Shown: piece after piece, positions 1-6,152 of the stretch
Layout: each line of letters begins with the position of its first letter
Numbering within the stretch: position 1 is the stretch's first letter
DNA from: Synergistaceae bacterium
GTDB taxonomy: Bacteria; Synergistota; Synergistia; Synergistales; Synergistaceae
Assembly: GCA_031274465.1 (NCBI GenBank)
Contig: JAISQC010000068.1
Location: forward strand, 1 to 7,694
DNA: 7,694 nucleotides
Reading direction: 5' to 3'
Notes under the pieces: model-generated
What the model saw: only the letters and a program-made list of their open reading frames with translations
Database searches by the model: none
Told to the model about the DNA's origin: nothing
Position numbers and translations under genes: made by a program

Positions 1-6
1 CCCTTG

Positions 7-53
7 AAAAGCAAGACCCCCCGCCGAACAGGTAGCAGGGGAGAACGTCTTGC
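7..53 (-). terminator. Intrinsic-terminator-like hairpin on the minus strand
   Basis: Read on the minus strand, GCAAGAC (53-47) pairs perfectly with GTCTTGC (17-11). Inside it, CCCC (41-38) pairs with GGGG (21-18), with a five-base bulge on the 5' side. TTTT (10-7) follows the stem directly, and C then interrupts the run. On the plus strand no T-run follows the hairpin, so the terminator direction is minus. The T-tract is short and the stem is bulged, so efficiency is uncertain. It could be a conditional (attenuator) terminator. Confidence 0.45.
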
Positions 54-269
54 GAGGCCTTGCCCGACTGAGGGTCTAGCTCAGCCGGGACTTGCGGGCC
101 GAGAGCTAGTTTCGGAACAGTTCTTCTAAGGATGGCCGTCCTTATGCGGCTCTTGTTATTTCCCTGCATCCTGAATCACCCCCGATCTTGCCGGGTGATT
201 CTCCGTCGTCGAGGCAACCCCGGCAATATTGCCCGGAGCCTGTTCTGGAACGTAAGGTGCTACGCTCTT
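7..269 (-). ncRNA. Predicted structured RNA or attenuated leader, family not recognised
   Basis: The region is filled with inverted repeats: 11-17/47-53 (7 bp) stacked on 18-21/38-41; 63-66 plus 68-72 with 80-84 plus 86-89 (9 bp, one A/C mismatch on plus that becomes a U-G wobble on minus); 76-82/103-109 (7 bp, competing with the previous stem); 127-132/139-144 (6 bp); 173-181/193-201 (9 bp); and 212-215/238-241 enclosing 220-225/230-236. On the minus strand it is bounded by an extended -10 promoter and a hairpin followed by TTTT, giving a transcript of about 263 nt starting near 269. I looked for the hallmark sequences of tmRNA, RNase P RNA, SRP RNA, 5S rRNA, T-box, cobalamin, TPP, FMN, lysine and purine elements and found none. 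It may be a free ncRNA, or a regulated leader of a minus-strand gene left of the window. A minus-strand frame open from ATG 169-167 to the left edge is a weaker alternative. The strand and boundaries are inferred. Confidence 0.45.
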
Positions 270-275
270 AACTGA

Positions 276-284
276 ATTATATCA
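276..284 (-). promoter_or_regulatory. Extended -10 promoter, minus strand
   Basis: The minus strand reads TGA-TATAAT, a perfect sigma-70 -10 hexamer (281-276) with the TGn extension (284-282). No good -35 hexamer lies at 16-18 bp spacing, which is tolerated by extended -10 promoters. The predicted start is near 269, at the beginning of the hairpin-rich block. It faces away from the transporter operon promoter about 75 bp to the right. Confidence 0.5.
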
Positions 285-331
285 TCGCCCCGGGCCTGCG
301 ATTTTCCCTTAATCCCTTGCGCGAAATCATT

Positions 332-361
332 TTTCCCGAAGCCGCTCTTTTCGTGTATACT
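332..361 (+). promoter_or_regulatory. Probable sigma-70 promoter of the transporter operon
   Basis: TATACT at 356-361 is a five-of-six match to the -10 consensus and is followed by an A/T-rich stretch. The best -35 candidate, TTTCCC at 332-337 with an 18-bp spacer, is weak (three of six). The predicted start is near 368, giving a 5' leader of about 35 nt. A small dyad, CGTT (378-381) with AACG (387-390), sits just before the ribosome binding site and could be a short hairpin or part of an operator. The weak -35 suggests an activator, but no site is identifiable. Confidence 0.4.
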
Positions 362-389
362 TTAAAAATAAGGGTCACGTTCATATAAC

Positions 390-396
390 GGAGGGG
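390..396 (+). promoter_or_regulatory. Ribosome binding site for the ABC ATPase GTG start
   Basis: GGAGGGG lies six bases before the GTG at 403-405. This strong Shine-Dalgarno match fixes the unusual GTG as the start, as no ATG in the same frame sits at suitable spacing. Confidence 0.75.
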
Positions 397-402
397 TTTG
401 CC

Positions 403-1941
403 GTGCAGACCGAGCCTTCCGCGCCTCTCGTGTCTATGAGAGGGGTGGATAAAATTTTTTTTGGCGGATACGCGAACAAAGGAATCGATTTCGACCTGAG
501 GAGGGGCGAGATCCACGCCCTTATCGGCGAAAACGGCGCTGGCAAAACCACGCTGATGAACATACTCGCCGGCATCTACTCGCCGGACTCGGGCAGGATA
601 ACCGTGGACGGCAGGGAGGCGCGCTTCAGGTCGCCCCGCGACGCCATTGAGTTTGGAATAGGCATGGTGCATCAGCATTTCATGCTGATACCTGTGCTGG
701 CCGTCTGGGAGAACATGTTGCTCGGATTGCGGGATGTCGGTTTCGTTCTGGACCTGCGGTCGATGGTTTCCAAAATCCGGGATATGTCGGAGCGCTATGC
801 CATGCCGGTCGATCCGGAAGCTTATGTGTGGGCCCTGTCTATTGGAGAGCAGCAGCGCGTCGAGATACTGAAAATGCTCTATCGCGGCACCAACGTCCTG
901 ATTCTGGACGAGCCTACGTCAGTCCTGACCCCTCAGGAAACGCGGGAGCTGTTTGCCGCGCTGCGGAAAATGACCGACGCCGGGCACGGCATCGTCATCA
1001 TATCGCACAAGATCGACGAAGTCATGTCTATAGCGGATCGAGTGACCGTCCTCCGGAAAGGCGAGCGAGTCTGTTCGGTCGAGGCGCGGCTGACTGCGAG
1101 GGAAGCCTTGGCCGAGATGATGGTCGGGCGCGCCTTGAAGCGCGTCAAAAAAAGCGGCGGCGGCCCTCCGGGCCGAGCCGTGCTGTCATGCAGGGGGCTA
1201 TGCGCCCGCAATGATCGCGGTATGGCGTCTTTGTCGGGCGTCTCCTTCGACCTCAGGGAGGGCGAGATACTCGGCGTAGCGGGCGTTGCCGGCAACGCCC
1301 AGGGGGAGCTGTGCGAGGTGTTGGCAGGGCTTCGCGCGCTCGATTCAGGCGAGATAATTCTGAACGGCCAGGACATTTCCGGGCGGAGCGCGCGCGAATT
1401 CATAAAACGCGGCGTCAGCTACATACCTGTGGACCGCAGGGAAACGGGGCTTGCCCCGAACATGAACCTCAGCGAGAACATCGCGCTGAAGCGCTATTGG
1501 AGAAAACCAGCCGCAGTATGGAAGATATTCATGGACTGGAAATTCATTTCAGGGCTTACCGCGCAGCTCGTGGACGCGTTCAGAATACAGGCGCCGTCGC
1601 CCGGCTCGCCGGCCCGCAACCTGTCCGGCGGCAACCTGCAAAAGCTGATGCTCGCGCGCGAATTGTCCGACGCCCCCTTGGTGATACTGGCGATGCACCC
1701 TGTTTGGGGCCTCGACGTCGGGGCGGCGGAGTTTGTCCACGAGCGGCTGCTGGAGGAACGCGCGCGCGGGGCGGGGATAATGCTCGTGTCGGAGGATCTC
1801 GACGAGCTGTTCGAGATGTCCGACAGGATAATGGTCATGTCGGGAGGGAAGATCATGGGGATAGCCGAGCGTCCGCAGGATGTCTCCAGAGAAGAGATCG
1901 GAATGATGATGGCTGGCGTCCCAATGCGGGCTGCGGTATGA
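403..1941 (+). CDS. ABC transporter ATPase, tandem domains, nucleoside/BMP-type importer (NupO/YufO-like)
   Basis: This 512-aa cytoplasmic ATPase powers an importer of the simple-sugar/nucleoside class and carries two fused nucleotide-binding domains. Domain 1 (about residues 8-245) is complete: Walker A GENGAGKTT at 42-50, VHQHFM with Q-loop Gln91, signature LSIGEQQ at 145-151, Walker B LILDEPT at 166-172 and H-loop His202. Domain 2 (about 258-508) has the degenerate Walker A usual for this group (GVAGVAGNAQGEL from 291, no lysine), an intact signature NLSGGNLQK from 407, a modified Walker B ending in GLDVGA, and VSEDLDEL from 462 in place of the H-loop histidine. Only one composite site is therefore expected to hydrolyse ATP efficiently. 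The VHQHFML and SEDLDE motifs and the length match the NupO/YufO group rather than RbsA proper, which is family knowledge. Its stop overlaps the ATG of permease 1 (ATGA). The exact substrate cannot be read from the sequence; purine nucleosides are the family precedent. Confidence 0.93.
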   Translation: MQTEPSAPLVSMRGVDKIFFGGYANKGIDFDLRRGEIHALIGENGAGKTTLMNILAGIYSPDSGRITVDGREARFRSPRDAIEFGIGMVHQHFMLIPVLAVWENMLLGLRDVGFVLDLRSMVSKIRDMSERYAMPVDPEAYVWALSIGEQQRVEILKMLYRGTNVLILDEPTSVLTPQETRELFAALRKMTDAGHGIVIISHKIDEVMSIADRVTVLRKGERVCSVEARLTAREALAEMMVGRALKRVKKSGGGPPGRAVLSCRGLCARNDRGMASLSGVSFDLREGEILGVAGVAGNAQGELCEVLAGLRALDSGEIILNGQDISGRSAREFIKRGVSYIPVDRRETGLAPNMNLSENIALKRYWRKPAAVWKIFMDWKFISGLTAQLVDAFRIQAPSPGSPARNLSGGNLQKLMLARELSDAPLVILAMHPVWGLDVGAAEFVHERLLEERARGAGIMLVSEDLDELFEMSDRIMVMSGGKIMGIAERPQDVSREEIGMMMAGVPMRAAV

Positions 1942-3026
1942 TCCACTGGAAGCTGGAGCCGAGGCCGAACGGAACGGCGCGGTTCAACTTCGCCGTGACC
2001 GCCGCGTCGCTTTGCGCGGCCTCCGCCATCGGAGGCCTTCTCATGGGGCTGATGGGAGTCAACCCGTTCCACGCTTATTTCGAGATATTCAGGGGGGCGC
2101 TCGGCAGCAAATACGGCCTGAGCGAGACGCTGGTCAAATCGATTCCCATAACCCTTACGGGGCTTGCCTGCCTTCTCGCGTTTCGGATGTCGATATGGAA
2201 CATCGGGGCGGAAGGGCAGCTGGTCATGGGCGCCATTGCGGCGGCCGCGTTTGTCAGGTATTGCCGCGTTGACGGCTCGGTTGCGGCATTCGCCTGCATG
2301 TTCGCGGCGTCCGCCGCCGCCGGGGGGTTGTGGGGCGCGCTCCCCGGTTTCCTGAAAGGGCGGTGGAACGTGAACGAGATAATATCGACGCTGATGCTCA
2401 ATTACATCGCCCTCTGCCTCATGGACTTGCTGCTTTATGGGGCTTGGAAGGATCCGACGAGCATGGGGTTTCCGATGACGCCCTCGTTTCCGAAAACAGC
2501 CCGCCTGTGGGTCTTCGGCAACACCCGCCTGCACGGGGGGCTCATAATGGCGCTGATATTCCCGGTAGTCGCTTGGGCGGCGCTGCGCAGGACCCAATGG
2601 GGGTTTGAAATCCGCGTGATCGGCGAGAACGCCCGCGCCGCGAGGTACTCTGGAATGGGAATACTGAAAAACATCGTGCTCGTCATGTTCCTCTCCGGGG
2701 CGATAGCCGGCCTGTGCGGCATGAGCGAGGTAGCGGGCCTTCACGGGAGGCTGAGCAGGGGTTTTTCCGTGGGCTATGGCTTCACGGGGGTCATCGTCGC
2801 GTGGCTCACCAGGCTGAACGCCCTTCTCCTTCCAATGGCGGCGTTTTTGATGAGCATACTGCTGGTCGGAGGGGACACCCTCCAGGTCACGATGGCCCTT
2901 CCCCTCTCCAGCGTTCAGGTGATACAGGGATTGATACTCTTCTGCGTCCTTGGCGGAGAGGTGTTTCGCGGCTACCGCTTGCGGCGCGTCCGCGCGGGCG
3001 GCCCCTCGCCTGAGGATGGTGAGTGA
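1938..3026 (+). CDS. ABC transporter permease 1, nucleoside/BMP-type importer (NupP/YufP-like)
   Basis: This 362-aa polytopic inner-membrane protein of the BPD_transp_2 family would form half of the translocation pore. The ATG at 1938 overlaps the ATPase stop as ATGA, so translation is probably coupled; no strong Shine-Dalgarno is seen. The frame is open far upstream of 1938, but that stretch lies wholly inside the ATPase gene and is a shadow. Family motifs are FRMSIWNIGAEGQ (82-94), NEIISTLMLNYIA (146-158) and IRVIGENARAARYSGM (225-240), the last being the cytoplasmic coupling-loop region that contacts the ATPase. Hydrophobic segments occur near 17-41, 69-83, 95-108, 115-135, 152-168, 200-216, 245-262, 281-312 and 325-342. 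The N-terminus is short and basic, and the C-terminus is a charged cytoplasmic tail. The length is normal for the larger of the two permeases in this system. Confidence 0.9.
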   Translation: MIHWKLEPRPNGTARFNFAVTAASLCAASAIGGLLMGLMGVNPFHAYFEIFRGALGSKYGLSETLVKSIPITLTGLACLLAFRMSIWNIGAEGQLVMGAIAAAAFVRYCRVDGSVAAFACMFAASAAAGGLWGALPGFLKGRWNVNEIISTLMLNYIALCLMDLLLYGAWKDPTSMGFPMTPSFPKTARLWVFGNTRLHGGLIMALIFPVVAWAALRRTQWGFEIRVIGENARAARYSGMGILKNIVLVMFLSGAIAGLCGMSEVAGLHGRLSRGFSVGYGFTGVIVAWLTRLNALLLPMAAFLMSILLVGGDTLQVTMALPLSSVQVIQGLILFCVLGGEVFRGYRLRRVRAGGPSPEDGE

Positions 3027-3958
3027 GCGTGGACATCATTACGCCGATATTGGCTGCGGCCATAAGAAGCGGCACCCCGGTCCTCTACGCGGTCATGGGA
3101 GAAATTTTGAGCGAGCGCTCCGGAGTGATGAACCTCGGCTTGGAGGGCGTCATGCTGATAGGGGCGTTCGCCGGTTTTTCCGCGACCCAGGCGACAGGAG
3201 ACCCGGCTGTCGGGATAGCCGCGTCGTTTCTGGCAGGAGCTCTCGTCACATCGATCCACGCGTTTCTGTGCGTCACAATGGGAGCAAACCAAGTGGTGAG
3301 CGGCCTCGCGCTTGCCATGTTCGGGGAGGGCATGAGCGCGATGCTCGGAAGAAACCATATAGGGCAGACCATCGCTGGCATCAAGCCGTTTCGCGTTCCG
3401 CTGCTGGGCGACATCCCGATCATTGGGCAGATATTCTTTTCCCACGACGTCATGGTATACGCGTCGTACATCCTGGTCGCGGCCCTGTGTTTTTTCATCT
3501 TCAGGACGAGGCCGGGGCTGAATCTGAGGGCGGTAGGCGAGAACCCGAGGGCGTCTGACGCGATGGGTCTTTCCGTGGCCCGGATGCGGTATGCTTACAC
3601 GCTGGCGGGCGGGGGGCTGGCGGGGGTTGCGGGAGGCTACTTATCCGTCGTCTATTCCCAGATGTGGGTGGAGGGGATGACGGCAGGGCGTGGGTGGATC
3701 GCCGTCGCGCTGGTTATTTTCAGCATCTGGCATCCACTGAGGGGCGCGCTTGGCTGTTATATGTTCGGCGGGGTAGACGCCCTGCAGATGCGCATGCAGG
3801 CTGCCGGGACGAGCGTTCCGGCGCCGATATTGCTCATGATGCCGTATGCCATGACGCTCGCCGTGCTGGTTTTTATCTCGATCCGCAAGCGGCAGGGGAT
3901 CCTGCTCGGCGCTCCGGCGTCGCTCGGCCGTCCCTTCAGGAGGGAAGAAAGGGAATAA
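3023..3958 (+). CDS. ABC transporter permease 2, nucleoside/BMP-type importer (NupQ/YufQ-like)
   Basis: This 311-aa polytopic inner-membrane protein is the second BPD_transp_2 permease and the partner of permease 1. The GTG at 3023 overlaps the preceding TGA (GTGA), and GAGG at 3012-3015 sits seven bases upstream. A second GTG at 3029 is possible but would break the overlap pattern. Diagnostic motifs of the smaller permease are ERSGVMNLGLEGVMLIGA (31-48), NQVVSGLALAMFG (89-101), LRAVGENPRASDAMGL (168-183) and GMTAGRGWIAVALVIF (218-233). Hydrophobic segments lie near 5-25, 40-55, 62-84, 90-107, 145-160, 192-212, 225-250 and 268-287. The C-terminal tail is basic and cytoplasmic. ATPase, permease 1, permease 2 in tight overlap is the conserved order of this importer. 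The substrate-binding lipoprotein normally found in the cluster is absent between 403 and 3958. Confidence 0.9.
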   Translation: MSVDIITPILAAAIRSGTPVLYAVMGEILSERSGVMNLGLEGVMLIGAFAGFSATQATGDPAVGIAASFLAGALVTSIHAFLCVTMGANQVVSGLALAMFGEGMSAMLGRNHIGQTIAGIKPFRVPLLGDIPIIGQIFFSHDVMVYASYILVAALCFFIFRTRPGLNLRAVGENPRASDAMGLSVARMRYAYTLAGGGLAGVAGGYLSVVYSQMWVEGMTAGRGWIAVALVIFSIWHPLRGALGCYMFGGVDALQMRMQAAGTSVPAPILLMMPYAMTLAVLVFISIRKRQGILLGAPASLGRPFRREERE

Positions 3959-3969
3959 TTATTCGCCCT

Positions 3970-3973
3970 GAGG
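3970..3973 (+). promoter_or_regulatory. Ribosome binding site choosing the patatin start
   Basis: GAGG lies seven bases before ATG 3981 but only one base before the in-frame GTG 3975, so the GTG is too close to be used. The core is part of a small stem, CGCC (3964-3967) with GGCG (3972-3975), which may lower initiation. Four ATG codons stand in tandem at 3981-3992, so initiation could also occur at 3984 or 3987. Confidence 0.5.
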
Positions 3974-3980
3974 CGTGATA

Positions 3981-6152
3981 ATGATGATGATGAAAAAATT
4001 TGTAGCGCTCTTCGCCGCGATGCTCATACTGCAGTTATCCGCGCGCCCTGCGCCAGCCGGCGCAGGAGGCAATTTGCCGCGCCCTGCCGACGCGCCTGGG
4101 GGGCACAGGGGCGGCGTGGTCTTGGCCCTCTCCGGCGGCGGAACGAAGGGGTTTGCCCACCTCGGGGTGCTCAAGGTGCTGGAGCGCGAGAAAATACCGA
4201 TAGCCGGCATAGTCGGAGTCAGCATCGGCTCGGTCATCGGAGGGTTGTACGCCTGCGGATACTCGGTCGATGAGATTCATGAGATAGTCGATCAGACGAA
4301 CATCATGGGGCTTCTCGCCGACTCGGGGACCCGGTTGAAGCCGGATGCGGGAGACCACAGGCCCATTGGTGAGATGGCGCGGCTCTATTACCGCGACTTC
4401 GATAAAAATTTCAAACCGAGCGGCCCGCTCGGCGTGCTGCCCGCTGTCTCATTTGCCAGCTTTCTCACGAAATACACGGGCCACATACAGACGACCGACT
4501 TCGGCGAGCTTCCGATACCTTTCGCGTGCGTCGCGACCGACTTGGGGACTGGAGAGGAAGTGGTGATGAGGGACGGCAGCCTAGCATCCTCCATCCGCGC
4601 GTCGGCGTCGATACCGGGCCTTCTCGAGCCGTGGCCGATCGGGGGCAGGCTGCTCGTGGACGGAGGGCTCGTCGCCAATGTGCCGGTGCTTGTGGCAAAG
4701 GAGATTTTCCCGGGATATCCGGTCATCGCTGTCAACCTGGCCGGAGAATCCATAGCAAAGGCCAACGACCGCTTCGACAGCGTGTTGGACGTGATGCTTC
4801 AGATGATCGACATAATGACCATCGACCGGATAAGGGCAAACGAATCCGCCGCTGACCTCGTGCTGTATCCCGACGTGGGGATGTACAGCATGCTGGATCC
4901 GTCAGGATACGACGACATCTATCAAAGAGGCCTCGACGCGGCAGAAGCGAAGGTGGAGAGCATGATAGCGATATCCGCTTCGGCGCCCCTGCCTCCGCCG
5001 GAGAGGGCGGGTTCACGCTCCGCCAGGGTTGTGCGCAGCGTTGAAATAAGAGGGCTGAACGTCTCGCACGCGTCGGATATAGAGAAAAATTACGAACATT
5101 GGATAGGCAAGCCTTACGACGTGGAAGCCGTGAACGACGCCCTCGGAAAAATCTCCAGGCTCGACGAAGTTGCCACCGTGGACGTCGACGCGCACCCGTC
5201 AGGCGAAGGGAGCGCCGACGTGGATGTCGTGTTCTCCGTGGAGAAGCGCCCGGCCTTCGAAATAGCCGTCGATGGATATACCTCCAGCATGCATCCGCAC
5301 AGGTGGATTGGTTTCAGTATGAACGCGCGCGACCTGTCGAGCGATGGAGACGCGGCGAACCTGAACGTCCGGCTTGGCAACGGCGAATGGGGCGCCGACG
5401 TCAGATATTTCACCCCTCTCGTGAGGAATGGGCAATGGGGCTTTTCCGTCAGAGCGGAAAAAGAGGACCTCTCGCTGCTTGGGATGGAGGACTACACGCT
5501 CGAAAGATACTCGGCCAGGGCCATTTATTACATAGAAAAGATGGACGGTTACAGGCTTGGGGTAGGAATGGCCGGAGAATATGCCGACGCACTCGGGGCT
5601 TACGACAGGTTCTCGTGGGGGCCGTATCTGTACTTCAACATGGATACGCTCGACAATCTGCTGATTCCTTCGAGAGGGTATTCGCTCAATTCCCAGATCT
5701 GGTGGAACGATTCCGACACGCTCGTCTCGCGCACCAGCCTCACCGCCTACGTTCCCTGGAAGAGCGACCTGCACTTCATGCTGAATTTAGGGCTCGATAC
5801 CGGAAGCGGGAACAACCCCGCGTACCGGGCGTTGCTTGGAAGCAAGGAAGAGCTGTTCAGCCTGGCGCGATACCCTTTGGCGGGTGATCAGTCGGCGTGG
5901 GCGAGGATAGGGTTTGGCAGGGATTTTTACAACTCATGGTGGGGTGCGGTCCGGGGGGAGGTTTTCGCGACCTACGGAATGATAATGGAAGATTGGGCCA
6001 TGACGGGCGACGCATGGGAAACCGGAATAGCGCTTTCCGTTCCCGGGCAGCTCTTGAGCGGGAGGCTGATACTGGCGTACAGCAGCGACGACGAATTCGT
6101 TTTCGGCTTCACTGTCGGAAACCCGACGTGGCATCCAAGCCCGCTTCCTTGA
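3981..6152 (+). CDS. Patatin-like phospholipase fused to POTRA and Omp85-type beta-barrel (PlpD-like, type Vd)
   Basis: A 723-aa outer-membrane lipase/esterase. Residues 1-28 form a Sec signal peptide: basic KK, a hydrophobic core, and a likely cleavage after APAGA. The patatin domain spans about 45-330. It has the oxyanion loop SGGGTKG (51-57), nucleophile elbow GVSIG with Ser81, and the DGG motif with Asp227, which completes the Ser-Asp dyad. All catalytic residues are present. Residues 349-423 resemble a single POTRA domain, with alternating strands ending in FSVEKRP. From about 424 to 712 there are repeated amphipathic beta-strands with Gly/aromatic patterning, as in a 16-stranded BamA-fold barrel. 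The order and length match PlpD-type type Vd autotransporters, in which the barrel anchors or exports the lipase; whether the passenger is released is unknown. The gene starts 22 nt after permease 2 with no visible terminator, so co-transcription is likely. The last strand is followed by a short Pro-rich tail rather than a terminal aromatic residue. Confidence 0.9.
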   Translation: MMMMKKFVALFAAMLILQLSARPAPAGAGGNLPRPADAPGGHRGGVVLALSGGGTKGFAHLGVLKVLEREKIPIAGIVGVSIGSVIGGLYACGYSVDEIHEIVDQTNIMGLLADSGTRLKPDAGDHRPIGEMARLYYRDFDKNFKPSGPLGVLPAVSFASFLTKYTGHIQTTDFGELPIPFACVATDLGTGEEVVMRDGSLASSIRASASIPGLLEPWPIGGRLLVDGGLVANVPVLVAKEIFPGYPVIAVNLAGESIAKANDRFDSVLDVMLQMIDIMTIDRIRANESAADLVLYPDVGMYSMLDPSGYDDIYQRGLDAAEAKVESMIAISASAPLPPPERAGSRSARVVRSVEIRGLNVSHASDIEKNYEHWIGKPYDVEAVNDALGKISRLDEVATVDVDAHPSGEGSADVDVVFSVEKRPAFEIAVDGYTSSMHPHRWIGFSMNARDLSSDGDAANLNVRLGNGEWGADVRYFTPLVRNGQWGFSVRAEKEDLSLLGMEDYTLERYSARAIYYIEKMDGYRLGVGMAGEYADALGAYDRFSWGPYLYFNMDTLDNLLIPSRGYSLNSQIWWNDSDTLVSRTSLTAYVPWKSDLHFMLNLGLDTGSGNNPAYRALLGSKEELFSLARYPLAGDQSAWARIGFGRDFYNSWWGAVRGEVFATYGMIMEDWAMTGDAWETGIALSVPGQLLSGRLILAYSSDDEFVFGFTVGNPTWHPSPLP

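Noticed and set aside
71..110. tRNA-like fragment around TAGCTCAG
   Set aside because: The would-be D-loop is about 20 nt, and no anticodon arm or T-arm GGTTCGA follows.
1..129. Plus-strand frame open from the left edge to TAA at 127-129
   Set aside because: No recognisable protein and poor codon fit, and it passes through several strong stems. Another frame ends at TAG 33-35 equally well, so no upstream gene tail can be assigned.
1..169. Minus-strand frame starting at ATG 169-167 and open to the left edge (56 codons), with GGGGG upstream
   Set aside because: It uses CTA, CAA and AGA codons that the neighbouring genes tend to avoid, resembles no family I know, and runs through the terminator hairpin. 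It is kept as an alternative to the RNA interpretation but not called as a gene.
277..678. 133-codon minus-strand frame over the operon start
   Set aside because: It lies antisense to the well-supported ABC ATPase start and to both promoters, and has no family resemblance.
1311..1937. Long N-terminal extension of permease 1 frame
   Set aside because: This part is the out-of-frame shadow of the ATPase gene. The real permease starts at ATG 1938 with the family-typical N-terminus.
1494..2744. 416-codon minus-strand frame opposite ATPase and permease 1
   Set aside because: It has a Pro/Arg/His-rich shadow composition typical of antisense frames in high-GC genes, and both sense genes are certain.
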